The translations under genes and the position numbers were made by a program. This document shows, piece after piece, positions 1 to 12,192 of a stretch of DNA of 64,000 nt. Source of the DNA: Leptodactylus fallax (Eukaryota > Chordata > Amphibia > Anura > Leptodactylidae). Below the pieces are notes generated by a model. The model searched no databases. It was not told the DNA's origin and worked only from the letters and a program-made list of their open reading frames with translations. Numbering within the stretch: the stretch's first letter is position 1; each line of letters begins with the position of its first letter. The stretch covers positions 620,001-684,000 of the forward strand of contig CAMRHE010000655.1 of the NCBI GenBank assembly GCA_947044405.1. Reading direction: 5' to 3'.

Positions 1-19
1 ATGCAAGTTGCCATATATA

Positions 20-1361
20 CAGTCATATGAAAAAGTTTGGGCACCCCTATTAATCTTAATCATTTTTAGTTCTAAATATTTGGGTGTTTGCAACAGCCAT
101 TTCAATTTGATATATCTAATAACTGATGGACACAGTAATATTTCAGGATTGAAATGAGGTTTATTGTACTAACAGAAAATGTGCAATATGCATTAAACCA
201 AAATTTGACCGGTGCAAAAGTATGGGCACCTCAACAGAAAAGTGACATTAATATTTAGCAGATCCTCCTTTTGCAAAAATAACAGCCTCTAGTCGCTTCC
301 TGTAGCTTTTAATCAGTTCCTGGATCCTGGATGAAGGTATTTTTGACCATTCCTCTTTACAAAACAATTCCAGTTCAGTTAAGTTTGATGGTCGCCGAGC
401 ATGGACAGCCCGCTTCAAATTATCCCACAGATGTTCAATGATATTCAGGTCTGGGGACTGGGATGGCCATTCCAGAACTTTGTAATTGTTCCTCTGCATG
501 AATGCCTGAGTAGATTTGGAGCTGTGTTTTGGATCATTGTCTTGCTGAAATATCCATCCCCGGCGTAACTTCAAATTCGTCACTGATTCTTGTACATTAT
601 TCTCAAGAATCTGCTGATACTGAGTTGAATCCATGCGACCCTCAACTTTAACAAGATTCCCGGTGCCGGCATTGGCCACACAGCCCCAAAGCATGATGGA
701 ACCTCCACCAAATTTTACAGTGGGTAGCAAGTGTTTTTCTTGGAATGCTGTGTTTTTTGGACGCCATGCATAACGCCTTTTTGTATGACCAAACAACTCA
801 ATCTTTGTTTCATCAGTCCACAGGACCTTCTTCCAAAATGAAGCTGGCTTGTCCAAATGGCGCCCAGGGCGGGAAACCCCCCCCCCCCCCACCCCCCCCA
901 GTACCCCAGACCTGGCAATATCATTGAACATCTGTGGGATAATTTGAAGCGGGCTGTCCATGCTCGGCGACCATCAAACTTAACTGAACTGGAATTGTTT
1001 TGGGTAAAGAGGCACAATTGGTCACCAAAATACCTTTTCTCATCCATGGATCCCAGGAACTGATTAAAAGCTACAGTGAGGTGACGACTAGAGGCTGTTA
1101 TTTTTGCAAAAGGAGGATCTACTAAATATTAATGTCACTTTTCTGTTGAGGGTGCCCATACTTTTGCACCGGTCAAATTTTGGTTTAATGCATATTGCAC
1201 ATTTTCTGTTAGTACAATAAACCTCATTTCAATCCTGAAATATTACTGTGTCCATCAGTTATTAGATATATCAAATTGAAATGGCTGTTGCAAACACCCA
1301 AATATTTAGAACTAAAAATGATTAAGATTAATAGGGGTGCCCAAACTTTTTCATATGACTG
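20..1361 (-). mobile_element. Tc1/mariner element with fold-back structure
   Basis: The element starts CAGTCATATGAAAAAG and ends with the reverse complement, and is flanked by TA at 18-19 and 1362-1363, the Tc1/mariner target duplication. The left arm (about 20-456) and right arm (about 904-1361) are inverted copies of each other. They include not only the terminal repeat but also the C-terminal coding part of the transposase, which lies on the minus strand in the left arm and on the plus strand in the right arm. The loop between them holds the transposase core. The 5' half of the gene (DNA-binding domain) is absent, apparently replaced by an inverted copy of the 3' end. A cytosine tract at 877-900 sits at the junction. 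The right arm has several small insertions relative to the left. Confidence 0.9.
248..855 (-). pseudogene. Tc1-family transposase, C-terminal catalytic part
   Basis: This is the catalytic half of a DD34E transposase, which cuts and joins element ends at TA dinucleotides. The first aspartate is in [12 protein letters not shown], the second in [11 protein letters not shown], and the glutamate in SPDLNIIEHLWD; all three are present. The frame is open to a stop after KGGSAKY, close to the usual family C terminus. The N-terminal paired-type helix-turn-helix domain (roughly 120 residues) is missing. The open frame can be read up to 961, but the residues before about 855 come from the G/C-rich fold-back junction and are not transposase. 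It cannot encode a complete enzyme. Family identity is certain; the exact subfamily is not. Confidence 0.9.
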
Positions 1362-1363
1362 TA

Positions 1364-2010
1364 TAATTATATAGCCAAGCCTGGAATACATAGCTATGTA
1401 TACAATGAATATCAACACTGCAAGCAGATGCAATAGTTGGAGCCCAGAAATCAATCTGTGTAATAACCTTATCCTTCTTCCTGAAGAGCCCTGTAATATG
1501 TATGATACAATATAACTGAGCAGTGAGATTACCATAGTAAGATAGTTTGTTGTACATCGGTCCTTAATACCTGCACTGTTTACTATGGTGAGTGATGAAG
1601 CTTAGGTGGGATAATAAGTAGAATAGGATGGTATTGATCCGGAATAAACAGAAACGCAGAGGAGGTAAAGAATTACATGTCTACATCTATAAGTCAACCT
1701 AATGAATCAACACAGGGACAGATTACATGTATGTAATGGAGCTAAGAATGTGCTGTAGTAATAATCATATATAAATCTAAGGCTATGCTCACATCTATGT
1801 CAGGTATCCGCCCAGAGATTTCTTACAGATCTGCTCCCGGGGATTTCAGTAAAAATAATGGACACCCAAAAAACTGTTTGTCCAAATTTTTGTCCATTTT
1901 TCCATTCTCTGGTCCTCCAATGGATCAGAAGAATGGAAAGCAAAATGCAGATGTGAACATAGAATAACAGCAAGAAGAGTAATCATAACTCCATATGTGA
2001 TTATTACAGT
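1364..2010. other. No gene seen; weak inverted-repeat element
   Basis: There is no coding signal. At about 1780-1965 the segment begins GGCTATGCTCACATCT and ends CAGATGTGAACATAG, which suggests a small degenerate palindromic element of a kind seen again at about 10450-10725. The rest looks like unique sequence. Confidence 0.45.
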
Positions 2011-2231
2011 GTAGAGAGACAGAAAGAGAGATAGATGAGAGATAGATGAGAGATAGATAGGTAGATAGATAGCTAGATAGATAGGTAGATAGAAGAGAGA
2101 AAATTAGAAATAGGTAGAAAAGGGAGATGGATGAAAATGGCTGGCTGGATAGATAGATAGATAGATAGATAGATAGGCGCGATAGATAGATGTAATAGAT
2201 AGACAGATAGAACCGATAGATATGTAGATGC

Positions 2232-2263
<32 letters not shown>

Positions 2264-2395
2264 AGAGAGACAGAAAAGAGATAGGTAGAAAAGGGAGATC
2301 GATGAAAATGGCTGGATAGACAGATAGAAGCGATAGAGGATAGATAGATAGATACGTAGATGCGATAGATAGATAGATAGATAGATAGAAGAAGA
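2011..2395. repeat. GATA microsatellite, compound
   Basis: Long runs of GATA are mixed with GACA, GAGA and AGAAG variants. A non-repeat segment near AGGTAGAAAAGGGAGAT occurs twice (about 2110 and 2285), so a block of roughly 170 bp appears to have been duplicated inside the microsatellite. The serine/tyrosine/leucine-rich frames on the minus strand here are by-products of the repeat. Confidence 0.95.
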
Positions 2396-2530
2396 AGAAG
2401 AAAACTCCTCTTCTGGTATATTTAAAATTTTTTTTAAAAAGTCCTCCGCAAGTCCTTGGCATGTGGTGTTGTTGACTCCAATAAAGACTTTCCATCATTT
2501 TTTCAAAATGATGGTGGAGGACTTTTTTGA

Positions 2531-2626
2531 CTAGATGGATTGATAGATATAAGATAAATATGAGCGATATATACTGTAGATAAATAGATAGACAGATACA
2601 GATGAAAACAAGATGTTAGATAGATT

Positions 2627-2671
<45 letters not shown>
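2531..2671. repeat. GATA microsatellite, second tract
   Basis: Degenerate GATA-like sequence leads into about a dozen perfect units ending near 2671. It is separated from the first tract by about 130 bp of A/T-rich sequence that includes a short inverted repeat (GTCCTCC near 2440 and GGAGGAC near 2516). Confidence 0.9.
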
Positions 2672-3589
2672 GGAAACAAACAGGATGTCCATACAGAAGC
2701 ATGCAGTATTTCTATTATATCTATGGGTTCGTATATTGTATATCAAACAAATAAACAAACTAATAGTATACGGGTCAATCACATATGTTAGACATGTGTG
2801 GGCTAAGATTTTTTAGTGAATACAGTACACACACAACATATTGTCTGCTATGTAAAAATCACTGTAGATTAGATGCTTTCCAAATATTCCAAGAAACATC
2901 TTTTATTCATGGATACTTCTGCTTGAATACAGATGAAAAATTAGCAACAAAAATGTGAAATCACCTTATTCCCAGTAGGGAGCTGAGCGGTGTACACAGC
3001 CAATGTACATATAAGACATCCATCACTGTTCCATCTCATTTATTCTTAACATATATGGTGCAGGTGAATGTAAGCTATTGTCCCCTGGTATCAGTCATTT
3101 CGGACTTATAGTGTCTATTCCTATGACCACTATTTTATCTTACATATCCAGCTCTAACAATTTCTCTCCTTTACATCTTCATCCCATTACAATAACTACT
3201 ACATCGTATCATTATGTATATCATATATTTGGTATTTTACAGTACAAAATATATTGTGCTATTTTACCACTAGGTGGTGCTGCAGTGCACATTCTACCAT
3301 TTCCATTATGAAGGCACATTCTGCACAGAGTAACCAATAACTGTCTTGCTGCTTAACAGCATACCATGTGGTCTGGCATGGTATTGCAAATAAAACATTC
3401 TAGTAGGTTTACTATATAATAATCTCATTCATAAAAACTGTTTTAACAAAATGTTAGTGTTACTCATAGCAATAAATTAGATAACTTTTTTCTGTGGTAT
3501 CATTGAAGATTTACCATGATTAGTAAATGTAACAGAATCCTAAAGTGTTAAATGGCAATGTCATCTGTGCTTGTGTCTTCTCTTGCTTC
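2672..3589. other. No gene seen
   Basis: A/T-rich sequence with scattered short open frames, none with a recognisable domain or codon bias. No element ends were identified. Confidence 0.5.
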
Positions 3590-3880
3590 TACCACTTACA
3601 ATATCACAGGCTCTATTACTGTGTGTATTATCCCTGTACTGTGATATCACTTTGTGTATTATCCCAACACTATGACATCACTGTGTATATTATCCCTGCA
3701 CTATGAGATCACTTCATAAATTATTTTATTACTGTGACATCACTGTACATGTTTTACTGGCACTGTCTGATTACTGTGTGCATTATCCCTCTACTCTGAT
3801 ATCACTGTGGGCCATAGAACTGTGCAGTTGGGTTACTGCATTATTTCTGTACTGTAACTGTTTAGAATATCCCTATACTG
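3590..3880. repeat. Degenerate 31-bp minisatellite, left part
   Basis: Diverged copies of a unit resembling TATTATCCCTGTACTGTGA followed by CATCACTGTGTG. It is the same unit as the better preserved array at 4503-5034, separated from it by an unrelated block of about 600 bp. Confidence 0.8.
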
Positions 3881-3883
3881 TGA

Positions 3884-4490
3884 GAAAGGAAAGGCCCTAG
3901 ACACCCCTAGGGGTATCTAGGGCCTTTTTGGTGGGGGTGAGAGGCTTAACGGTCATTTGGAGGACCTCATCAGTGATATGGGGATCCTGGTGTTGAATGA
4001 GAAGGCTTGGGAAGTCCCATAGTTGGACTAGTGTCCCTTGGGGGATCAAGCTTGAGGTCATTTAAGTTACAAGGTTTACCCAAGGTACGGTTTTGCGCCT
4101 GGGTAGATTGGTGGCGGTGCCTCTCGCTGATGTTGTCTGGGTTGTATACTGCACTTTAAGAATGGTTGGAAGTTAGGGTAATTGATATATAGTTGTTTAC
4201 AGTAACTTATATATTTTATACCCCGTCCGTTTTTATGGTGGTTATTTATCTGTTATTTATCTGTTATTTATGTGTTACTGTTGTTGTTTTTGTAATGTGT
4301 TTAATAAATCGTCATGAATAGGCCAAATTTAAAATCCAGAAGTAGTCTTGGTCTTTCTTATTAAAGGTGGGGTAGACTGGTGGAAAGAAAGGGGGTTGCT
4401 GAGAATATGGTAAGTTCATGTGGAGTGAAACTATATTCCTCCTCCCCAAGTCATGAGACATTACATACAGTAAGCAGAAGTATCAATCAG
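3884..4490 (+). repeat. Unclassified insertion splitting the 31-bp array
   Basis: This block interrupts a tandem array, so it is probably an inserted element. It begins with a near-perfect hairpin at about 3892-3927 (AGGCCCTAGACACC pairing with GGTATCTAGGGCCT). It carries an AATAAA signal near 4301 after a T-rich stretch with three TGTTATTTAT-like repeats, which resembles the 3' end of a retroelement. I could not find clear terminal repeats or a target duplication, so its class is open. Confidence 0.45.
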
Positions 4491-4502
4491 TAGCTTCATT
4501 CA

Positions 4503-5034
4503 TCATGTTTATTATCCCTGTACTGTGACATCACTGTGTTTATTATCTCTGTAATGTGACATCACTGTGTGTATTATCCCTGTACTGTGACATCACTGTG
4601 TTTATTATCTCTGTACTGTGACATCACTGTGCTTATTATACCTGTACTGTGACATCACTGTGTGTATTATCCCTGTACTGTGACATCACTGTGTGTATTA
4701 TCCCTGTACTGTGACATCACTGTGCTTATTACACCTGTACTGTGACACCACTGTGTGTATTATCCCTGTACTGTGACAATACTGTGTTTATTATCCCTGT
4801 ACTGTGACATCACTGTGTTTATTATCCCTGTACTGTGACATCACTGTGTGTATTATCCCTGTACTGTGACATCACTGTGTGCATTATCTCTGTACTATGA
4901 CATCACTGTTTATTATCTCTGTACTGTGACATCACTGTGTTTATTATCCCTGTACTGTGACATCACTGTGTTTATTATCCCTGTACTGTGACATCACTGT
5001 GTTTATTATCCCTGTACTGTGACATCACTGTGCG
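4503..5034. repeat. 31-bp minisatellite
   Basis: About 17 head-to-tail copies of a 31-bp unit containing TATTATCCCTGTACTGTGA and CATCACTGTG. Copies differ by a few substitutions and one or two small deletions. Confidence 0.95.
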
Positions 5035-6290
5035 TAAATTGCCTTCAATGTAACACTGCTGTCTATATTGTCACTCTACTATATGTAAAGAAATGTGGTG
5101 TCAGACCAAAATAATCAGAACTTTTTATGTTTTGAGCTCTCTACTAAAGGTGGTCATGGTGGAATGAGGTCCCATTTTAAGTTCTTCTATGGGGCCCTAT
5201 GGTTACTTGTTCAGCTCCTTATCTATATGTATGTCCCCAGGTCATATCACACACAATTACAGTATATCTATGATAGAGCTGCTGTTTGGTGCCTCTGCAA
5301 TGTCTTATTATATTAGTATTAGCGCAGCTCCCAGCTGGATCTCATTACTGAGCTCTCATTAAACAATTAGCATATTACACCATGGTAAATATTTTCATAA
5401 TGTAAAAGCAGGAGCGATCTAGAGAAATGGTCTTCTGGGAGACAGAATCGACCTCACACATTAATGTTCTATTAACAGACGGAAAATAAGAACTGCGGGA
5501 ACACTTTCTGAATTATCCAGGGGCTTGTTAAATAGTTGTAAATGTAAGAAGACTAGAAGCAAAAAATTACAAATGGTAATGTATTATCAATGGGATCCGC
5601 AATCGTATGGTGGAGTAGAACAAGGCCAGGGACACTGGGCACCTACATGTCACAATATTCCTCCCGATGTATCAGATCCTCTTTCCACCCAGGAATGTCT
5701 CAAAACAGCCCAAGAAAATGTTCTCTGTAAGCAAATTAGCATATATCCCTTTTGGGGCCTAGTAATCCTGGGTTTACTTTCTATGTAGTTCTTCATGAGT
5801 TCATAGGGCCTCTGGTGACTGGCCCCACAAGTATCGGTGGTGCTGTTGGAACTCCACACTATACTTTAGATGTGCTGGTGATATGTAGAGAGTTAGGAAA
5901 GGGTAAACATATCATGGGCACCTCGTGCAGCTGGTATGGAGCCCTAAAGGTATATGTGGTAAATGTCCAATAAATACAGATTCCAACTCAGGGACCCCAC
6001 ACTATCTCCTTGGCTCCCAAGCAGAGAGGATCAAACATTCTTGTAAGTCCCATAGGACAGAATGGAGAGAGCGTTGCAAGCATGACATAGTCTCTGTTCT
6101 CTGCAGCCAGAGGTCGGGGACCCAGAGGTGGGACCTCCATTTATCTGAAAATGATGGTATATCCATTGGCTATGCCACTAATGTCCCAAAATGGAAATAC
6201 CCCTTTAAAGAAAAAGGGCCCTACTAGGCGGACTCCCCTGTCCAGAAAAACTGCATTGTAAGTGAACTTGTGATCAAAGGGTCTTAAAAC
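5035..6290. other. No gene seen
   Basis: Unremarkable sequence with short open frames that lack recognisable domains. No clear element boundaries. Confidence 0.5.
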
Positions 6291-6294
6291 TTAA

Positions 6295-6622
6295 AGGGGT
6301 TTCCAGTATTTGGAGCAAACTCAGGGGTAGCCGGGGTGAGTGTTAAACAAACAAAAACAAAAGATTTACTCATCTATCTCTGGCACTCCATTGTTGAGTC
6401 CTGGTCCCCTTTCTGTTCAGTTTCTGGGGCTCAGGTGATGTAGGTGAGTCATTGGTCTTTGCGGTCACGTGAGCCTCTCTGCTTCAGACGTAGTGAGGCC
6501 GGGCATGAGAGGGACAGTGGACTGGGGCTGAACAAGGGAGCGCCAGGGATAGGTGAGTAGGTTTTCTTATTGTTTTGCATCCTGGCTACCCATGCGTTTG
6601 CTCCTGATCTTGGACAATTCCT
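6295..6622. mobile_element. Palindromic MITE flanked by TTAA
   Basis: It starts AGGGGTTTCCAGTATTTGG and ends with an inverted match (GATCTTGGACAATTCCT). Arms of roughly 100 bp are visible, including GGAGCAAACTC against GCGTTTGCTCC. TTAA occurs on both sides (6291-6294 and 6623-6626), the target duplication of piggyBac-type transposons. It is non-coding. Confidence 0.75.
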
Positions 6623-6747
6623 TTAATAGTGGAATAAACACCTAGCCCTTGTTTTGGTAACAAACCCAGGCACTATAATATAGGGCCCATTTCATTTGCT
6701 ATGGGAGCCCCTCTTCTCTATGTCCCTTACCTATTGTCATTATTTAA

Positions 6748-7098
6748 AGGGGTTTTCCATGATATTTTTATTGATGACCTATCTTTATCAATATCAAGCT
6801 TGGTGATGGTCCGACACCTAGGACACCCTCTGATCAGATGTATGTAGAGGCCATGGCGCTTAAGTAGACAACCCATTCTTCTTCGCAGGCCTCTGACGTC
6901 TTGTTAATGGGCCCCAATTAAGTTAAGGGTCTCTTGGGAATGGGATTGACCTGCAATACCAATCACACCTGAAAAACCTTGTTTAGGTTCCATTATTTTT
7001 TTACAGACCATTACAAGCCTGCTGTCCGTTCTGGAACCCCCCTCTGTAACAAGGGGGCATATAGACAGGAGTTGTCATGATGCGAAAAGACAACCCCT
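6748..7098. mobile_element. MITE with AGGGGTTTTCC-type ends, TTAA-flanked
   Basis: The left end is AGGGGTTTTCCATG and the right end AAAAGACAACCCCT, with TTAA at 6744-6747 and 7099-7102. The interior carries the phrase GATGACCTATC followed by CCGACACCTAGG, typical of this dispersed family (compare 13141-13270 and 51025-51435). Confidence 0.65.
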
Positions 7099-7102
7099 TT
7101 AA

Positions 7103-7513
7103 TGATCCCTAACATCTATGTATTTGAGTCTGTGCATGAAACAAAGCCCATTTGCTATCATACAATATTAATAGCGTGTCCACTCAAAGGGACCTCCACA
7201 TTGTATAAAACCTTCTTATTAGAAAGTTCCACTGACAATAAGCAGATCACAAAGTCTCCCCGCCTGTTCTGACCCAAAACGATCATTACTAATCCATGAA
7301 TACACTTCATAGTAAGTGTTCAGTTTCCCTGCAGTGCCACCACTGGCGAAATGAAGAATTACACATTGCCCATTCACATCAATGGACTGTCTGTGTAAAG
7401 CAGGACTGGACAGATCCTCCAGAGAGAGCGACGTTCTTTGTCTCCCACTCCACTCTGACCACAAGATGAAGATCCTGAACAGAGGGCCCCCCTCTATTAT
7501 TACCAAATTCACA
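7103..7513. other. No gene seen
   Basis: No recognisable coding or repeat structure apart from lying next to the solo LTR that follows. Confidence 0.4.
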
Positions 7514-7518
7514 TGAAA

Positions 7519-8171
7519 TGTTAGGGTCTTGCCAGATGTAGCAATACCTTACACTACTGCAGCGGTCTGGGAGGAAGGACAGAGACAAGTGAGCCCTAAT
7601 CTCACCCCAGCCACTGTGCCTTCCTATTGCCTCAGTTACCCTAAACGGTAAAAGCACAACCTGAAGACAAGCCCTATACTGAGTAAGTGACACAGAGAAC
7701 AGGACAAGACAAAAACAACACAGAAGCAGAGTGAGCAAGCCAAGGGGTCAGTAACAAACGAGCAATGCAGTACAGAATCAAAATCCAAGAGAATAGTCAA
7801 GGCAAGCCAAAGGTCAGAGAATCAGGTAACAAAGTAGCAAGGGATATAACAAGGAGAGCAGGCAAAGACAGTGCAATAACCAGCCCCTTGCTGAGAAAGT
7901 GACATCCCATATATAGAAAGTCTGGGCCCAGCCCCAGACTTGATAGGTACACAGGCTGTCAATCACACAGGCCAGGAAGAGATTAACTCTATGCAGTCCA
8001 GAGAGAAATGCTCAGAACACGGGTGGGGCCAGAGATCCATTACATTGTCTAGGACCATGTTCAGACTGAGCAACAAGAAACCTACACAAGGAACCAAACT
8101 GAACACGCCTCCTTCGCCGCAGCGTGCGAGCGGAGGGTGGCGCAGAGACCCGAACAGGCAGAGACGTTACA
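7519..8171 (-). mobile_element. Solo LTR, 5-bp target duplication TGAAA
   Basis: Read on the minus strand it begins TGTAACGTCTCTGCC and ends CCCTAACA, so it has the TG...CA ends of an LTR. TGAAA flanks it exactly on both sides (7514-7518 and 8172-8176). A second copy with the same start and a different duplication lies at 48315-48953 on the plus strand. The two align along their length, including phrases such as TTGACTATTCTCTTGGAT. No internal region is attached. A 5-bp duplication fits Ty3/gypsy or some retroviral groups; I cannot assign it further. Confidence 0.85.
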
Positions 8172-8176
8172 TGAAA

Positions 8177-9515
8177 TTTACATGAAAATGTTTTGATTGT
8201 AATTTTTTTTTCATCCAGACAACCCCATTAAACATGATCTGCTTTTTGGCACTCTCCTTGAGAATTATAATACTCTTTATACTATCATAAGGAACAATCT
8301 ACGTAAGATCTCTGTAGTTTAATAGGACAATGCTATCTGTGCAGTAATATAAAACATGGCCTGTTATCTGCTGAGGTTTTATCATCTACTACAATATAAA
8401 TTCCTTCTCCTCCTCGTGTGCCCTCACTAAAGAATTGGGTGACCCAATATCTCCGGGATCTGTAGCTTATTTCATGCTGTTCTTACACAGAATCCAATTT
8501 AAAACCCTCAGCCTTTCCCATTGAAGATACAGAGGATATAATAAGGACTTTCTGCACTACATTCTAGGAAATGAAGATACCAAATAATAAGTCTAGTGAG
8601 TGAGGATTATTGTATGTGTCTTGCTGTTGGATATGACTTAGACCTACCTACTGCTGTGGGGTGAAGGCTGTCAATCACCAAACCATGGTGATTCTAAGGG
8701 ACCTAGTATTCTTCATCATACATAGCCACTTGATGACTTATCCACCAGTCCCATACATTGGGAAACTTCAGATTTTGTATAAGTAGAGAGAAAAATAAAT
8801 ACAGTTGTATAATAACTGTCTCTAATGGTCTCCTATAAATACTGTAGCAGTGCTAATAGTCTTTATGAATAATGGCCAATTACACAATTATACAGCCGAG
8901 TTCTAACACTATGTTACAGCTTTGTTTATGAGACTAAATTTGGAAATCAAAGAGAATGATAAAAGAGTCGTCGTGTTAGCTTCTCGCCATCTACTGAGTT
9001 TCAGAAAATCTTTCCTTTTATGTTAAAATCTTAAAATTAAAACAAATCAACATTTCTGACGTTCTGTAAACTGTGTGCAATTGGTTTCAGGGAATGCTTA
9101 GACTTAAGGAAAATTCCAAACATGGTTTTATAATTTATCCAATTAAAGATATATACTTTTTTTAAAGAAACTTAAAGGGATTGTCCACTTTTTACGCAAC
9201 TCTTTATTCAAAGGGTTTTCCAAAATTTAATTAGTCAAAATTCTTCCACTGTTGTGACCCCCAGGGATAGCCTCTACTTTGCATCTGCAAGTGTTTGATT
9301 CTCCTGCAGCTCCTCCACAGGGTAATGGGAGAATTACACAATTTTCATTAACATCAACCACAACCATGTTTGGTCCTCCAGAGCATGAGACATTCTTTTT
9401 AACTGCTCTCTGTTATACCTTACTGAGATTCTTGAACAAAGGGACCCCCCAATTCAGAATGGATATTTTATTTGCTTTATAAAGTGAAATTTTACCATCG
9501 AACAACTTTTTTTTT
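8177..9515. other. No gene seen; small MITE fragment
   Basis: Mostly unique A/T-rich sequence. A fragment starting TTAAAGGGATTGTCCACTTT near 9173 looks like one arm of the AGGGGTTGTCC-type elements seen elsewhere in the window. Confidence 0.45.
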
Positions 9516-9523
9516 TTAATTAA

Positions 9524-10181
9524 AAGGGAATCTGTCAGACTAATTTAGCCAATAAAACCATTATCTGTTCCCTTACAAAATTTTTCCCCTTTTCTCCACC
9601 CCTTTCTTATAATCTGTTAGCACTATCTCTGTTCTTAAAACAATAACTTTTATCCCATATGTAATTCAGGTTTTTGAAGTCAAGGGGGTGGAGAGCTAGC
9701 ACATAAAGCCGAGCTCTCTATTGCCTGCAGTGGACCTCCCCTAGCTGCTGTGACATCACTGTTACGGCCCAAGGAATTCCTGCGCATGCGCCATGTAAGT
9801 CAAGCTCAGCGCTGAAGCCAAGTTTAGATCTCTGGCTTCAGTACATCAATGTGTTAGGCAGAACTGATCCTGTCTGAGTCTCCAGCGCATGCGCAGTGAT
9901 GCACTGAAGCCAGGTATGGGCAGCTTCACTTGCATGGTGCTCATGTAGGATTTGGGCCATAGGGGTGACATCACAGGACCTATGGGAGGTCCATCACAGT
10001 GGAGGAGACAGGATGGGGTATGGAGAGCTTGACTTCAAAAACCTATATTACATATGGGACAAAAATGATTTTTCTAAGGATGGAGACAGCGCTCACACAT
10101 TATAAAGACAGCGTTGGAAAAGAAGTGATGCCCTGTCAGATACTGATGAGAGTGTTAGTGATTCATGCTGATAGGTTCCCT
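9524..10181. mobile_element. Long palindromic MITE, TTAA-flanked
   Basis: It starts AAGGGAATCTGTCAG and ends CTGATAGGTTCCCT, with TTAA at 9520-9523 and 10182-10185. The arms extend about 200 bp with mismatches: CCCATATGTAATTCAGG on the left pairs with the TTACATATGGG side on the right, and GTTTTTGAAGTCAAG with CTTGACTTCAAAAAC. The centre contains repeated GCATGCGC. It is non-coding; the 105-codon frame in the right arm is incidental. Confidence 0.8.
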
Positions 10182-10185
10182 TTAA

Positions 10186-11474
10186 AACCACAACAAATTA
10201 TTTCAGCAAAAGGGGTGATTAAGATAAAAGGAACATTTCTCAGCTCATCAATCCCACACCACAGTCTTCAAAGACCGAACAGGTCCCTGCTGGTCTCCAC
10301 TTCCTGTCTGGTCTGAACAGACAGGAAATGCCTGGAAATACCTCCTCGACTAATCAGTGACTGGAGGAAGATCACCGGGGGGCCTAGGGGTTAACTGCAT
10401 ACTGTCACACATTGAAGTGAATAATAGTCATGTAGTAAGCTGTAGTCTAAAGCTACATTCACATGACAGTGAATAATGGCCATGGGACATCTGTTTTTTT
10501 AATAGACGTCACATGGCAGCGTTACATTCAATGTCAGTGAATGGGGACTATTGACATGTCCGTTATTTTGACCATCCATTGTAATGGACCATCAAAATAT
10601 AGGTCATGTCCTATACTCAAATGTATGGGGGAATCCATGAAAACGGACAAACCCCTGGTGCAAGATAGGTGAAAAATTGAAAGTTTTTCATGGCCATTTT
10701 GCATCTCGGTGGTCTGAATGTAGATTTATTCTTATCATCGAGTGAGTGGGGCTCAGCTGCAATACCAGACGCAGTCAATGTGTCAAGTGTTGCTGTTTAT
10801 AGATAAAAACTAGACCCATTTTTCTAATCTCCTACAACCTCTTTAACTAAAATAGACTCTTATTTGTCTTACATAGCCGTGCAGATCTAATATTTTGCTT
10901 AAAATATAAAATGATGAATATGAAACACTCGAAATGTCACATCATTGTAGCATCGAAGTTCTCAGACCCAAAATGGGGCAGGGAAAGTGAAGAATGAGGT
11001 GTGGTCTGATGAAATATTGTCCTACCCCTCTAGGTCAGTTACTAGGGGTACTATCGGACTGTGCACTTATCCACTCCTATTATTCTTTACATGTACACAA
11101 TTACTTTCTGTGGCTGGTGACTCTCGTATGACTGATATTAGCTGTAAACTCAGCGTATTCCCAGCTGTCATTGTCTATTGAGCCAGCAATATAAATCCTG
11201 CAATATTAAAATAGTCCCTATAAATAGTCCCTATAAATAATATCCGTCAGATGGATACTTCATTATTACAGACTCCTCTATTCCCATGGCCTTGCTTTGT
11301 TGTCGTGGTAAAACATATTGCAGAGAATATGATTTATTACTGAAAATTCTATTAGACCCAGACAGATATATCACATATGGACTGAGCAGTATTGAGCAAG
11401 GGTGCTGTAAGTGACATTGGAAGAAATTGACCTAGCAATAGTATCCTTAATACTATCCATAAGATAGCTGTAAA
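10186..11474. other. No gene seen; one degenerate palindromic repeat
   Basis: At about 10450-10725, AAGCTACATTCACATGACAG and GGTCTGAATGTAGATTT face each other as the arms of a degenerate inverted-repeat element. GGCCATGGG and CATGGCCAT also pair. The remainder looks unique. Confidence 0.45.
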
Positions 11475-12085
11475 CCCGGGCGTAACGCATGTAACGCAAT
11501 GTAACGCACCCCCTGGCCAGCTGGAGATGGCCATGGCTTCACAGCAGCATGATAGTGAAATACTTATACTCACCTCTCCTGGGACTCCGAAGGTTCCCAG
11601 CATCCTCTTTGGTGCTCTTCTGGCCTGTGACTGAGTCACGCACCCCGTGGGTCACTGCTGGGGCCTGTCATTAAGCCTCAGCAGTCAACACACTGGCGTA
11701 ATGTTGTCAGTGCGACCTGACCACTGAGGCTCAAACACAGGCCCTAGCAGTGACCCCATTGGACCCCTGACCACAGTCACAGTCAGAAGAGGACTGAGGA
11801 GGATGCTGGAGAGAGTCAGATGGAGTGAGGATGTCCAGGACAGGTGAGGAAAGGTGAGTATAAGTAATTTTTTAATCATTTCCCCTGAGTCTCAATTTAC
11901 TGTATTATACTCTGGGGCCTGAGGAGACCCCAGTGTATAATAATAGCACCGAAACGAACCAGAGTGCCGAACCTCACGAATATATGTTGAAACGAATTTC
12001 ATGGATCTCTTGGAAGCATTTTATACTCTGTGGGGCCACTGTGGAACATATTGTACTGTGTGGGGGCCAGTCTCCTAGTGGTATT
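11475..12085. mobile_element. Degenerate hAT-like non-autonomous element with hairpin core
   Basis: It starts near CGGGCGTAACGC, like the GGCGTAAC ends of the intact element at 29588. It shares the core phrases CTCACCTCTCCTGGG and AGGTGAGTATAAGT, and one conserved hairpin. After the hairpin come two degenerate units like the element-associated minisatellite (ACTGTGTGGGGGCCA). No clean target duplication was found, so both borders are approximate. Confidence 0.55.
11903..11943. repeat. Conserved hairpin of the hAT-like core
   Basis: TATTATACTCTGGGGCCT faces AGACCCCAGTGTATAATA-like sequence across a short loop. It is one of eight related hairpins in this window. Confidence 0.7.
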
Positions 12086-12192
12086 GATGGAGTTTTCTTA
12101 AAGTCTGTGTACACCTTTTCAACCAAAAGTTTTTAAATATCAACTTTATATGTATGTACACAATGAAAATTGAAGCAAATTTCCAACAGGTC

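Noticed and set aside
1925..2498. Serine/tyrosine/leucine-rich minus-strand frames
   Set aside because: Translation of GATA microsatellite.
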